The notes beneath the pieces are model-generated. The model searched no databases. It saw only the letters and a list, made by a program, of their open reading frames with translations, and was not told the DNA's origin. Position numbers and translations under genes: made by a program. 28,957 nucleotides of DNA. Source: Planctomycetota bacterium. GTDB lineage: Bacteria; Planctomycetota; Planctomycetia; Pirellulales; Thermoguttaceae. This document shows, piece after piece, positions 7,072 to 13,885 of this stretch (positions within the stretch are counted from its first letter, which is position 1; each line of letters begins with the position of its first letter). The stretch is taken from positions 1 to 28,957 of the forward strand of contig JAJYGU010000017.1 of the NCBI GenBank assembly GCA_021784975.1, read 5' to 3'.

Positions 7072-8568
7072 TCAAATGACGCAGTCCTTCCGCCGGCCGA
7101 ACAGCCGGCCGAACGAGTCGCGTTCCAGGTCTTCAAAGAACATCGCCCGGCCGGTCTCGCCGCGCAGGCGGCGCACCTCGCGAATCCCCATCGCCCCCAA
7201 GACCTCGATCAACTGCTGGTGCCAGGCCCCGATCAAATTCTGGATGCGATGGACGGCGTAGCCCGCCTCGGCCTCTTCCAAGGCAATCGGGCACGGCTCG
7301 CCGCGCTCGCACTCGCCGCACAGGCGGCACTCCAAGGCCAACAACAGCGGGACGTCGACGGCCACCAGATCGGCCCCGCAAATGATTGCCTTGGCCATGT
7401 GCTCGGCTTGGGCAATCCCGCCGGAGGCCACCAGGGTAATCTCGTCGCGGCTGCCGTCCTTGACCAAGGCCCGATGGATGTCGCGCATGACGTCGCGGAC
7501 GTGGCGCGGCCGCCCGGTCCCCTCTCCGGGCACCGACCGCAGTTTGGTCGGGAGAGGGCTAAGGTGAGGATGCGCGGTCCCCTCTCCCTCCGGGAGAGGG
7601 CTAGGGTGAGGGCACGCTGCCAATGACTCTCGCCCATGCCGATCAAACACCAAGTGAATCACCTCCGCGCCGCCGTGCGCCAGGTCCATCACGCGATCCT
7701 TGGCGGTCGGCGAGGCCTCCAGTCGGATCATCACTAACCGATCGGGATTCTGCTCTTTCAGCCGGGCTTGCATCGCGAGCACATCGGCGCAATCGCGAAT
7801 CATCACCAGAGGGGCCCGGCAGATCCCTTGGCTGCCGGCGGCGGCAACGTCGCTAACCAAGGGGATTACGCGGCCGTACTCGGCCAGCAGTCCGGCGGCG
7901 TTATTCTCGACCACCGCCATCGTGCCCAACTCGGCCGCCGCCTGGGCCACCGCCGCCAACACCGGCCCGCGTTGCCAATGCGCCGGGATGCAATCGAAAA
8001 TCACCGGCAAAGGAAGCTCCACCAGCGGCGGCGGGGTCACGCTCAAGCGGCCGTCCTGAAAAGCCAGTTGCTTCAGCTTGCGGCCGATGTCGACGCTGGT
8101 GCTGATGTATTCGCGGCCGTGGATGCCGTCGCGGGTGGGGCGGACGATTTCCGACATGTCGGTCCACATCGAATCGAACCCAGGCCCGCTGAACGGCCCG
8201 CCGTAACCGGAGCCGGAGACGGGAATCCGGCCGGTGTCGGCCTGAAACCAGGTGGCCAGGACGATGTCCGGCGTGTAATACTGGTCGCCCAACTGGCGGT
8301 ACTCGGGGTTCTCGACGCGGGTGAGGATGCCCTTGGTGCAGTTCTGGATGCAGCTCAGGCAACCCTTGCACTGGTAGATGTAGTCGAGGTAGCCCCGCTC
8401 GTCGCGGAGGGTGTCGGCCTCGTCGCGGTAGAAGCCGTAGACGCAACTCCGCTTGACGCAGTTGTGGCAGCCCGCGCAGTCCTCGCGCCAATCGACGACG
8501 CCCAACTTGCCCACCGGGCGGAATCGCGGCGCGGCCGGAGTGGTGTGGATGGAGTATTTGGCAGGCAC
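7072..8568 (-). CDS. Divergent glutamate synthase-related Fe-S protein (paralogue lacking the GAKPG motif)
   Basis: The 498-residue protein shares the plan of its downstream neighbour. Two N-terminal ferredoxin motifs (CAGCHNCVKRSC, CKGCLSCIQNC) precede a TIM-barrel-like region ending in ITLVASGGIAQAEHMAKAIICGADLVAVDVPLLLALECRLC, which is reminiscent of the FMN phosphate site, and then CRLCGECERGEPCP. The motifs that mark an active glutamate synthase barrel (QGAKPGLGG, and GSYGGTGAAP after it) cannot be found. It may be a structural or electron-carrying partner, or act on another substrate. About 32 residues at 319-351 come from a repeat insertion read in frame, placed just before the FMN phosphate-site motif. 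The gene starts 1 base after metF ends. The family assignment is good, but the catalytic role is unknown. Confidence 0.75.
   Translation of the reverse strand: MPAKYSIHTTPAAPRFRPVGKLGVVDWREDCAGCHNCVKRSCVYGFYRDEADTLRDERGYLDYIYQCKGCLSCIQNCTKGILTRVENPEYRQLGDQYYTPDIVLATWFQADTGRIPVSGSGYGGPFSGPGFDSMWTDMSEIVRPTRDGIHGREYISTSVDIGRKLKQLAFQDGRLSVTPPPLVELPLPVIFDCIPAHWQRGPVLAAVAQAAAELGTMAVVENNAAGLLAEYGRVIPLVSDVAAAGSQGICRAPLVMIRDCADVLAMQARLKEQNPDRLVMIRLEASPTAKDRVMDLAHGGAEVIHLVFDRHGRESLAACPHPSPLPEGEGTAHPHLSPLPTKLRSVPGEGTGRPRHVRDVMRDIHRALVKDGSRDEITLVASGGIAQAEHMAKAIICGADLVAVDVPLLLALECRLCGECERGEPCPIALEEAEAGYAVHRIQNLIGAWHQQLIEVLGAMGIREVRRLRGETGRAMFFEDLERDSFGRLFGRRKDCVI
7517..7612. repeat. REP-like element, family B, two units inside the divergent glutamate synthase-like gene
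   Basis: Two CCCTCTCC...GGGAGAGGGCTA(A/G)GGTGAGG units lie in the same orientation. The first is split by a short segment (GCACCGACCGCAGTTTGGTC). The coding frame is kept and reads PHPSPLPEGEG and PHLSPLPTKLRSVPGEG. It shares its core with the element at 3986-4093. Confidence 0.82.
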
Positions 8569-8569
8569 G

Positions 8570-9487
8570 TCAGTCGGTCCCCAAGGCGGACTTGTCGATG
8601 ATTTCCAAAGCGGCCTGCGGATCGCCGTCGGCGCAAATCTGGAAGCCGCGCAATCCCTGGAAGCGAGTTAGCCGCTGGATGGTCTCCACCGCCAGGGCGA
8701 TGCCGGCCGCCCGCTGAGCGGCTCCGTCGCCGGCGGATTTCACCCGCCCCAGTGCGTCGGCGGGAATGGGCGTCTGTCGGCGCTGGGGGGTCAGATCTTC
8801 GGCCATCTGGGCGTCGCTGAGCGGCTGAATGCCGGCCACGATGGCAACTTTCTCGTGGAGCTTGCGGCGGACAATCTCGTCCCACCATGTGCTGAACCGC
8901 TCAAGGTCGAAAACCGGCTGGGTAATCAGGAATTGGGCCCCGGCGGCGACTTTCTTGGACAGCCGCATGATCTGCAGCTCCAGCGGATCGGCGTAAGGGG
9001 CCGCGGTTCCGCCGAGACAGAACGGCCCGACCCCGGCCAACTGCTTCTCGCCAACCGCCGTGGCGTCGCCGGCCAGACCGCGATACAACTGCAGCAACTG
9101 CACCGGATCCAGGTCGAATACATTCTTGGCCGCGCGGAAGGGCCCCAGAGTCTGGTGCGAGCCACTGGTGCACAACAGGTTGCGGATGCCCAGCGCCTGG
9201 GCGCCCAGGGCTTCGGATACCAAGGCGATGCGGTTGCGATCGCGAGTCACCAGGTGCAAGATCGGCTCCACTCCTTCGCCGGCCACCAGCGTGGCCGCGG
9301 CCAGGGCCGACAGCGAAACCCGCTCGCGGTTGTCGCTCACCCCGAGGGCATGCACCTTGCCGGCATACGCTCGGGCAAGATCACGGACCACCGCCGGGTC
9401 GGCCGTTGGCGGCGGCGAAATCTCCGCCAGCAGGAGCCGTTGGCCCGACTGAATCCGCCGTTGAAGACTGCTCTGTTTATCGTCCAT
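8570..9487 (-). CDS. metF: Methylenetetrahydrofolate reductase
   Basis: The 305-residue protein has the compact length of bacterial MetF and matches along most of it. It opens with LLLAEISPPP (E22 in the position of the catalytic glutamate of the EFFPP motif). HALGVSDNRE, ILHLVTRDRN and GIRNLLCTSGSH follow, and later AGAQFLITQPVFDLERF and IVAGIQPLSD, all typical MetF strand-end motifs around the FAD/THF pocket. It reduces 5,10-methylene-THF to 5-methyl-THF. Ordinary MetF uses NADH directly. Here the gene sits 3 bases from an mvhD-like gene and 1 base from an Fe-S/FMN gene, in an operon with hdrB, hdrC and NuoE/F parts. It may therefore receive electrons from a complex, as proposed for Moorella. 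No separate metV-like gene is visible. Confidence 0.92.
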   Translation of the reverse strand: MDDKQSSLQRRIQSGQRLLLAEISPPPTADPAVVRDLARAYAGKVHALGVSDNRERVSLSALAAATLVAGEGVEPILHLVTRDRNRIALVSEALGAQALGIRNLLCTSGSHQTLGPFRAAKNVFDLDPVQLLQLYRGLAGDATAVGEKQLAGVGPFCLGGTAAPYADPLELQIMRLSKKVAAGAQFLITQPVFDLERFSTWWDEIVRRKLHEKVAIVAGIQPLSDAQMAEDLTPQRRQTPIPADALGRVKSAGDGAAQRAAGIALAVETIQRLTRFQGLRGFQICADGDPQAALEIIDKSALGTD

Positions 9488-9490
9488 ATC

Positions 9491-9922
9491 TCAACCTGCA
9501 ACCGAATCCTTGGCGGCCAGCGGACTGCTGCCCAAGGCGCAAATCCGCCCCACCGCCTCAGCGATTCTCTGTTGAAATTGTTCCGGCGAGTCGTGGGAGG
9601 AACTGTGCAGCAATTCGGCACGCTCGGGCCCGAGCCCGGCCTCGCCCAGCAGGCGTTGGATCATGCGGACGCGAATCTCGGCCCGATAGTTGCCCTGGCT
9701 CAAATGGCACTCACCCTTGGGGCAGGTCACGATGCACAGGCCGCGGGCCCCGCCTTCCAAAGCGTGCAGCAGGTACTGCCCGTCCATCTTCCCGCTGCAC
9801 GGCACGGTATGCGCCACCACCCGCACGCCGTCCTGCGTCCACTGCCGCCGCAGCCCGGCCGCCGCCGGCACGCTGTTGTGGCATACATAGACGACCACTT
9901 CAGGCGACAAAGCGACGGCCAT
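9491..9922 (-). CDS. mvhD: MvhD/FlpD-like [2Fe-2S] electron-transfer protein
   Basis: The 143-residue protein fits the MvhD family in size and layout: a flavodoxin-like core with C14, then VPCSGKMD (C42), then CPKGECHLSQGNYRAEIRV (C67, C72). The GNYRAE ending of the last motif is highly characteristic. MvhD hands electrons to HdrA from hydrogenase, formate dehydrogenase or MetF-type partners. Most family members open with a CxWC-type pair; here it reads CHNS, so one cysteine is replaced. The start at 9922 has GGGAG five bases upstream and gives the normal family length. A longer open frame to 10153 passes through a palindromic repeat and is not needed. It is the first gene of the operon. Confidence 0.85.
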   Translation of the reverse strand: MAVALSPEVVVYVCHNSVPAAAGLRRQWTQDGVRVVAHTVPCSGKMDGQYLLHALEGGARGLCIVTCPKGECHLSQGNYRAEIRVRMIQRLLGEAGLGPERAELLHSSSHDSPEQFQQRIAEAVGRICALGSSPLAAKDSVAG

Positions 9923-9927
9923 GGCAA

Positions 9928-9932
9928 CTCCC
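9928..9932 (-). promoter_or_regulatory. Ribosome binding site for the mvhD-like gene
   Basis: GGGAG lies five bases upstream of the ATG at 9922 and supports the short, family-sized start. Confidence 0.6.
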
Positions 9933-9945
9933 ACCCGCGATTCCT

Positions 9946-10015
9946 GGGGACTATCCCGATTTTTGTGGCGGGCACCACGCGGCAGCGTGGTCGCCGCAAA
10001 AATGGGACTGTCCCC
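9946..10015. repeat. REP-like palindrome, family A (copy 2), in the operon leader
   Basis: The arms GGGGACTATCCCGATTTTTGTGGCG and CGCCGCAAAAATGGGACTGTCCCC enclose a second small palindrome (CCACGC-ggca-GCGTGG). It ends about 24 bases before the mvhD-like ATG, so any transcript starting further upstream would carry this hairpin in its leader. Confidence 0.8.
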
Positions 10016-10379
10016 TTTGGACCGCCCCGATTCAACATCTACTTGCAGATGCCCGCCGTTTCCCAGCCACGCATACCCCGGCGGCGGACCACGGATAGCC
10101 AGAAGACGACGCGACTCGCGACGAGCCGCGTCGTAGGCGGCGTTGTGACCCAAGGGACTTGCAAGCCTAAGGCGGCGACAATCCCTTTACGTTAATCTAT
10201 GGCCGGCGATTAGTAAAGGTGCTTGTTTGCTTATACAATGATAAGATGGGCTAATGGTGGTGGCCTCTTCGCACCGGCATGAATGAGAGCGGCCGGGACG
10301 ATCTGGCCAATATGGCAGCCGCAATGAGCCAGCGACCGTTGGCTTCTCCCCAAGTCCTCCCGACGTGGTGGAACACTGA
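10016..10379. other. Intergenic region upstream of the Hdr/MetF operon
   Basis: No convincing gene is seen here. It should contain the promoter of the minus-strand operon, but I cannot pick one out reliably. The stretch 10190-10260 is AT-richer than its surroundings and is the best place to look. A minus-strand frame (10153 to about 10030) runs in frame into the mvhD-like gene through the repeat. It contains protein-like wording (LLAIRGPPPGYAWLGNGG), possibly a decayed gene remnant. The 3' side is the end of the TPR gene. Confidence 0.5.
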
Positions 10380-11105
10380 TCACTTGGCAGCAGTGCCCAG
10401 CTCTTTGAGATTAAGTAACGCATCTCGATTCTGGGGATCCACCTCCAGCACTTTCCTGTACCATGCGACGGCTTGTTTCGGTTTCTTTTGGTCCCTGTAA
10501 ATACAGGCGATGAATAGACGAGACTGCGTCTTGAGGTAGGCTCGATTGGCGAATTGATCCGCTAACAAGTAGTTCTTGATGACAAAGGCATAATCTTCAG
10601 GAAGGTAATGCCTTGCCAACGGCTCAATAATCTGGGCGGCTTTATAATAATAGTCGCCGTCCTTGGGGTGGACCTTGGCGCCGTTCTCAAGCACTTTCAC
10701 GGCTTCCGCCGCCAGGTTCTTCCCGCCCGGCATCTTCTTCGGATCTTTCTTCCATGTGACCCAATCGGACCACAGGAACCAGGAAAGGAGCGAGTAATTG
10801 TCGATGTTGCTCGGATCGACCTCCAGCAGACGGCGGTAAATTTTGATTTCCTTGGCGTAGGCGGGTGTGCGGTCAAACTGCGGGTGATGCCAGTAGAAAT
10901 TGGCGCAAGTGTAGAGGAGGTCCACATCCGTGGTCGTAGCCACCCGTGGCATCATGGCCTCACATTTCTTGAGCATTGCCTCTTCTGAATCCTCGCCCCG
11001 GCTTTGCCGCACCAAGGCGAAACAGACCACGGTCACCACGCCAAGTTTGAGCCCCCACACCCAAAAGGATGGGGGCGCGAAACGCATTCGATTTGTAACG
11101 GTCAT
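10380..11105 (-). CDS. Exported or membrane-anchored TPR-like protein
   Basis: The 241-residue protein has a hydrophobic stretch at about 13-33 (FWVWGLKLGVVTVVCFALV) that would act as a signal peptide or anchor. The rest is alpha-helical with tetratricopeptide-type repeats. The clearest is the last: ARLFIACIYRD-like start, KQAVAWYRKVLEVDPQNRDALLNL; another ends IYRRLLEVDPSNIDNYSLL. TPRs bind partner proteins; no enzyme motif is visible. It starts 17 bases after the PQQ-propeller gene, so the two are probably co-transcribed and act outside the cytoplasmic membrane. An alternative start lies seven codons downstream (MRFAPPS). A longer minus-strand frame reaching 11771 is the propeller gene in the wrong frame. 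The specific function is unknown. Confidence 0.75.
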   Translation of the reverse strand: MTVTNRMRFAPPSFWVWGLKLGVVTVVCFALVRQSRGEDSEEAMLKKCEAMMPRVATTTDVDLLYTCANFYWHHPQFDRTPAYAKEIKIYRRLLEVDPSNIDNYSLLSWFLWSDWVTWKKDPKKMPGGKNLAAEAVKVLENGAKVHPKDGDYYYKAAQIIEPLARHYLPEDYAFVIKNYLLADQFANRAYLKTQSRLFIACIYRDQKKPKQAVAWYRKVLEVDPQNRDALLNLKELGTAAK

Positions 11106-11122
11106 GATTGTCTCGGAACGCC

Positions 11123-12379
11123 CTACTGCGCTGCCCGCACGTCGTAGGCCAGCATGACATCCTGGTCGCGGACATAGAGGACGCCGTTGGCGATCACCAG
11201 GTGCGGCCAACTGTTTTTGGCGCTGCGGTTGGGCTGCTGGAATCGGCCGCGGAGATGGAAACCGGCGGGGGTGGCCTCGACCAGGCTGATCGGACCCTTT
11301 TCGCTGCGGCAGTAGAGCATGCCGTCGGCGAACAACAATGAGCACTTGCCCGAACTGGTGTCGGACCATTGCACCGCCCCGGTCTGATAATCGAGGCACA
11401 TCAGGACGTTCGGGTTGCCGCAGCCATAGAGCATGCCATCGTGGAGGATCAGGCCGCCGTGGTGGTTCTGCATCTTCTTGACGAAGTATCGCTGCTTGGC
11501 CTGGAAGCCGTCGCCGGAGGAGATGATGTCGGCCAGCCCTCCGCCGGTGTTGTAACCGCTGGCCGCAAAGATCGTATCTCCCTGCCAAATGCAGGTGGCG
11601 ATGTTGGCGATCCGGTTGGCCGGGGCGGCGTAGCGCCAGAGGAATTTGCCGTCTTGGGCCGAAACCGCGATCACGCCCTTCTTGGTCAAGGTGACGTACT
11701 GCTTCGACCGGCCGAAAGTGGTTTTGATGACCGAAGAGTATTCGGCCGGATCGCCCACTGCTGCGCCCCACACCTTCTTGCCGGTCTGTTTATCCAGGGC
11801 GACGATCGTGTTTCGGCGGCCTCCAGGCGTACACACTACCCACGGCCCGTCCAGCAGCACCGACTCGGCATAGCCCCAGTTGGGCCGCGTGCCGCCGAAA
11901 TCCTTGACCAGATCGTGGCGCCAGATCAGGCGGCCATCGCGGGCATCCATGCAGACCAGGTCGCCGGCGATGCCCAGCGTGTAGAGGCGATGGCCGTCGA
12001 GGGTGGGCGTGGAACGCGGGCCCGGATAACCGTTGCCCCGAAAACGGATCGGGCCGATGGGCGACTGCCAGACCTGTCTTCCCTGCCGGCTAACGTCGAG
12101 CGCGAGGACGCACTCTTGGCCGTCTTTGTCGCCCATGGTATAGAGCCTGGTGCCGACGACGGCGGGTCCGCTATAGCCTTCGCCTAAGCCGGCGGCCTTC
12201 CAGAGCAATTTCGGGCCCTGGGCCGGCCAATGCTGCAGCAGGCCTGTCTCGCGGCAGATGCCGTCGCGGTTCGGGCCGCGCCAGGCGGGCCAGTCGTCGG
12301 CCCGAGCGAAAGAGCAGCAGCCCAGCACCAGCACCAGCCCATACCCCAGGAAAACGCCGTCCAATGATGGTGATTTCAT
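11123..12379 (-). CDS. Secreted PQQ-like beta-propeller protein
   Basis: The 418-residue protein begins with a signal peptide (hydrophobic ~9-21, then CCSFARA). Cleavage at ARA or a lipobox at LGC are both possible. The mature part starts with DDWPAWRGPNRDG, the usual opening of planctomycete PQQ-like propellers. Blade motifs follow in series: VLALDVSRQGRQVW, LVCMDARDGRLIWRHD, IVALDKQTGKKVWG, VIAVSAQDGKFLWRY and LMCLDYQTGAVQW. These are WD40/PQQ-like repeats related to BamB and quinoprotein dehydrogenases. The length and lack of a C-terminal cytochrome domain argue against a full alcohol dehydrogenase; binding of a cofactor is unproven. It probably works in the periplasm. The TPR gene follows at 17 bases, and a membrane-protein gene precedes it by 9. 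Confidence 0.85.
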   Translation of the reverse strand: MKSPSLDGVFLGYGLVLVLGCCSFARADDWPAWRGPNRDGICRETGLLQHWPAQGPKLLWKAAGLGEGYSGPAVVGTRLYTMGDKDGQECVLALDVSRQGRQVWQSPIGPIRFRGNGYPGPRSTPTLDGHRLYTLGIAGDLVCMDARDGRLIWRHDLVKDFGGTRPNWGYAESVLLDGPWVVCTPGGRRNTIVALDKQTGKKVWGAAVGDPAEYSSVIKTTFGRSKQYVTLTKKGVIAVSAQDGKFLWRYAAPANRIANIATCIWQGDTIFAASGYNTGGGLADIISSGDGFQAKQRYFVKKMQNHHGGLILHDGMLYGCGNPNVLMCLDYQTGAVQWSDTSSGKCSLLFADGMLYCRSEKGPISLVEATPAGFHLRGRFQQPNRSAKNSWPHLVIANGVLYVRDQDVMLAYDVRAAQ

Positions 12380-12388
12380 CGTCTCAGT

Positions 12389-13105
12389 CTAGCTTTTCGG
12401 CGGAACGCCGCCTTCGGTTTGGGCAATCCGCCATTCGGCCTTGCCGGAGGAGAAAGTCCTGCGCGACAACCGCACGAGCACCGGAAGCGGCTTGCTCTGG
12501 CTGGCATCGTCGTAGGTGACGGTGTAGACCAGTTCCACCGTTTCCCGGTTGCTATCGCGGGTTTGCGACCACGGTTCATAGAATCGCACCTGGGCCCGCG
12601 GCCCCATGGCCAACAGGGTCTTGGCCAGCGGCGTGTTGCCAAAACGATCCACTTCCCCCAGTTTCTGCGGGGCGACCTTGGCGATCGCTTCCGGCACGTG
12701 CGGCGGAGGCGGCGCAATCACCATCTTGCCGGCGGCCAGCGGATGGTCCTGCAGCAGGAGCTGAAACCAGGCGTCGGCGACCTGTTGGGCCTGGCTCCGC
12801 AGGAGCCACCGGTACATTAGGCGATCGGTAGGAGCCGCCACCGCCGAGAGCAACGCCAGCGTCAAGCCGAGCACGGCCCGCTTGCGGCCGGTCAGGGTCG
12901 AGCAGTTCCGCTTGATCCGGCGAAGCGCCCAGACACTGAAGAAGATCCCCAGCACCGGCACGGCCCACAACATCGGATCAATCAGGGCCGCCGGCGATAA
13001 GACTCCGAGAATCAAGCTGACCACGGCCTGCCAGGGCAGGGCGCGATAGTTCACCAAATCGGCATCCGGCGACGCAGTCAGTTGAACGGGTAGATTACGT
13101 GGCAT
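12389..13105 (-). CDS. Small membrane protein, DUF4190-like N-terminus
   Basis: The 238-residue protein has two or three membrane segments near the N-terminus (about 25-50, 44-62 and 78-92), interrupted by RRIKRN. This arrangement resembles DUF4190-type proteins. The C-terminal half (from ~105) is soluble and beta-rich, with TVELVYTVTYDDASQSKPLPV, like a small NTF2-like or immunity-type domain. AGGAG lies upstream of the ATG at 13105. It sits in a minus-strand run with a CvpA-like gene before it (17 bases) and the PQQ-propeller gene after it (9 bases). I do not recognise a defined function. Confidence 0.7.
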   Translation of the reverse strand: MPRNLPVQLTASPDADLVNYRALPWQAVVSLILGVLSPAALIDPMLWAVPVLGIFFSVWALRRIKRNCSTLTGRKRAVLGLTLALLSAVAAPTDRLMYRWLLRSQAQQVADAWFQLLLQDHPLAAGKMVIAPPPPHVPEAIAKVAPQKLGEVDRFGNTPLAKTLLAMGPRAQVRFYEPWSQTRDSNRETVELVYTVTYDDASQSKPLPVLVRLSRRTFSSGKAEWRIAQTEGGVPPKS

Positions 13106-13122
13106 AAAGGGCTCCTACTATC

Positions 13123-13821
13123 TTACTTGGCCAGTGGCGATGCCCCGCCGGGCCTCGTGGCCGCCAGGATCGATCCGGTCTGGGCCAAGTGCTTGGCGAA
13201 ATCTTCGCGGCGGGTGGCATATTTCCGCATGAAGTCGGCATTGTCGTCGAAGACGGCGTATCTCGATTCGCCGGCGTTGGAATCGAAAACATAGCGTTGA
13301 CTCTGCCGCTCCGCCTGGCTGACCGAGCGGCGGAAGGCCCCCAGCGACAGTTGTTGCACAAACCCCAACCATTGCCGGTCGGGACCCACGGCCAGCATCC
13401 GCTGCTCCGGCTGGAAACCGCCGAAGAGGAAGGTCCGGGCCAGGGGAGCGGTGTGCAAAGTCATCATGGTGAAGCAGATCATCACCCAACTGATCCAGAA
13501 GGAAAACAGTCCGCTGCCGATCTGATCGGCAATCTTATGGAACCGCACCTGGACGCGAGAGATCGTGTCGGTAGCCGCCCGCATGGCGAACAAGAGGGCG
13601 GCAAACAGGAGCCAGATCGACAAGAAGTCCCAGGCGTAGCTGCCGGCCGGCAACTGGTTGTCCAGCCAACGGGCCACTGGTTCGAAGAAATTGGTGGCGA
13701 GAAGCGCGGCGGTCACCACGTTGATCAGCCGGACCGCGTTGCTCCACATCCCCTCGGCGTAGAGCGTGGCCATGCACACGAAAAGGACCACGAACATTAG
13801 CAGCGGCAAGAGCCAAGTCAT
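13123..13821 (-). CDS. CvpA-family-like membrane protein
   Basis: The 232-residue protein has four likely membrane helices in the first 125 residues (about 4-22, 28-46, 66-82 and 103-122), followed by a polar C-terminal tail. The layout, with FLSIWLLFAALLFAMRAATDTISRVQ, recalls the CvpA (colicin V production) family, whose members are membrane proteins of general envelope function. The tail (130-232) is Arg-rich and contains ADFMRKYATRREDFAKHL. It is the gene after the GspE-like gene, separated by 64 bases. The family call is moderate. Confidence 0.62.
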   Translation of the reverse strand: MTWLLPLLMFVVLFVCMATLYAEGMWSNAVRLINVVTAALLATNFFEPVARWLDNQLPAGSYAWDFLSIWLLFAALLFAMRAATDTISRVQVRFHKIADQIGSGLFSFWISWVMICFTMMTLHTAPLARTFLFGGFQPEQRMLAVGPDRQWLGFVQQLSLGAFRRSVSQAERQSQRYVFDSNAGESRYAVFDDNADFMRKYATRREDFAKHLAQTGSILAATRPGGASPLAK

Positions 13822-13885
13822 AGGTTCTTGGGGGTGCGGGACGGGGAATGCGGGACTAGGAACGGGCCGAGAGCATGTAGTTCGA

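Noticed and set aside
3986..7612. Repeats in the Hdr operon as a CRISPR array
   Set aside because: Repeats are palindromic, few, unequally spaced and inside genes; no regular repeat-spacer pattern and no cas gene.
10187..10423. 78-codon minus-strand open frame in the intergenic region
   Set aside because: No ribosome binding site or recognisable motif; it overlaps the end of the TPR gene in a different frame.
10380..11771. A 463-codon minus frame including the TPR protein
   Set aside because: The first ~220 codons are the PQQ-propeller gene in another frame; the real start is at about 11105.
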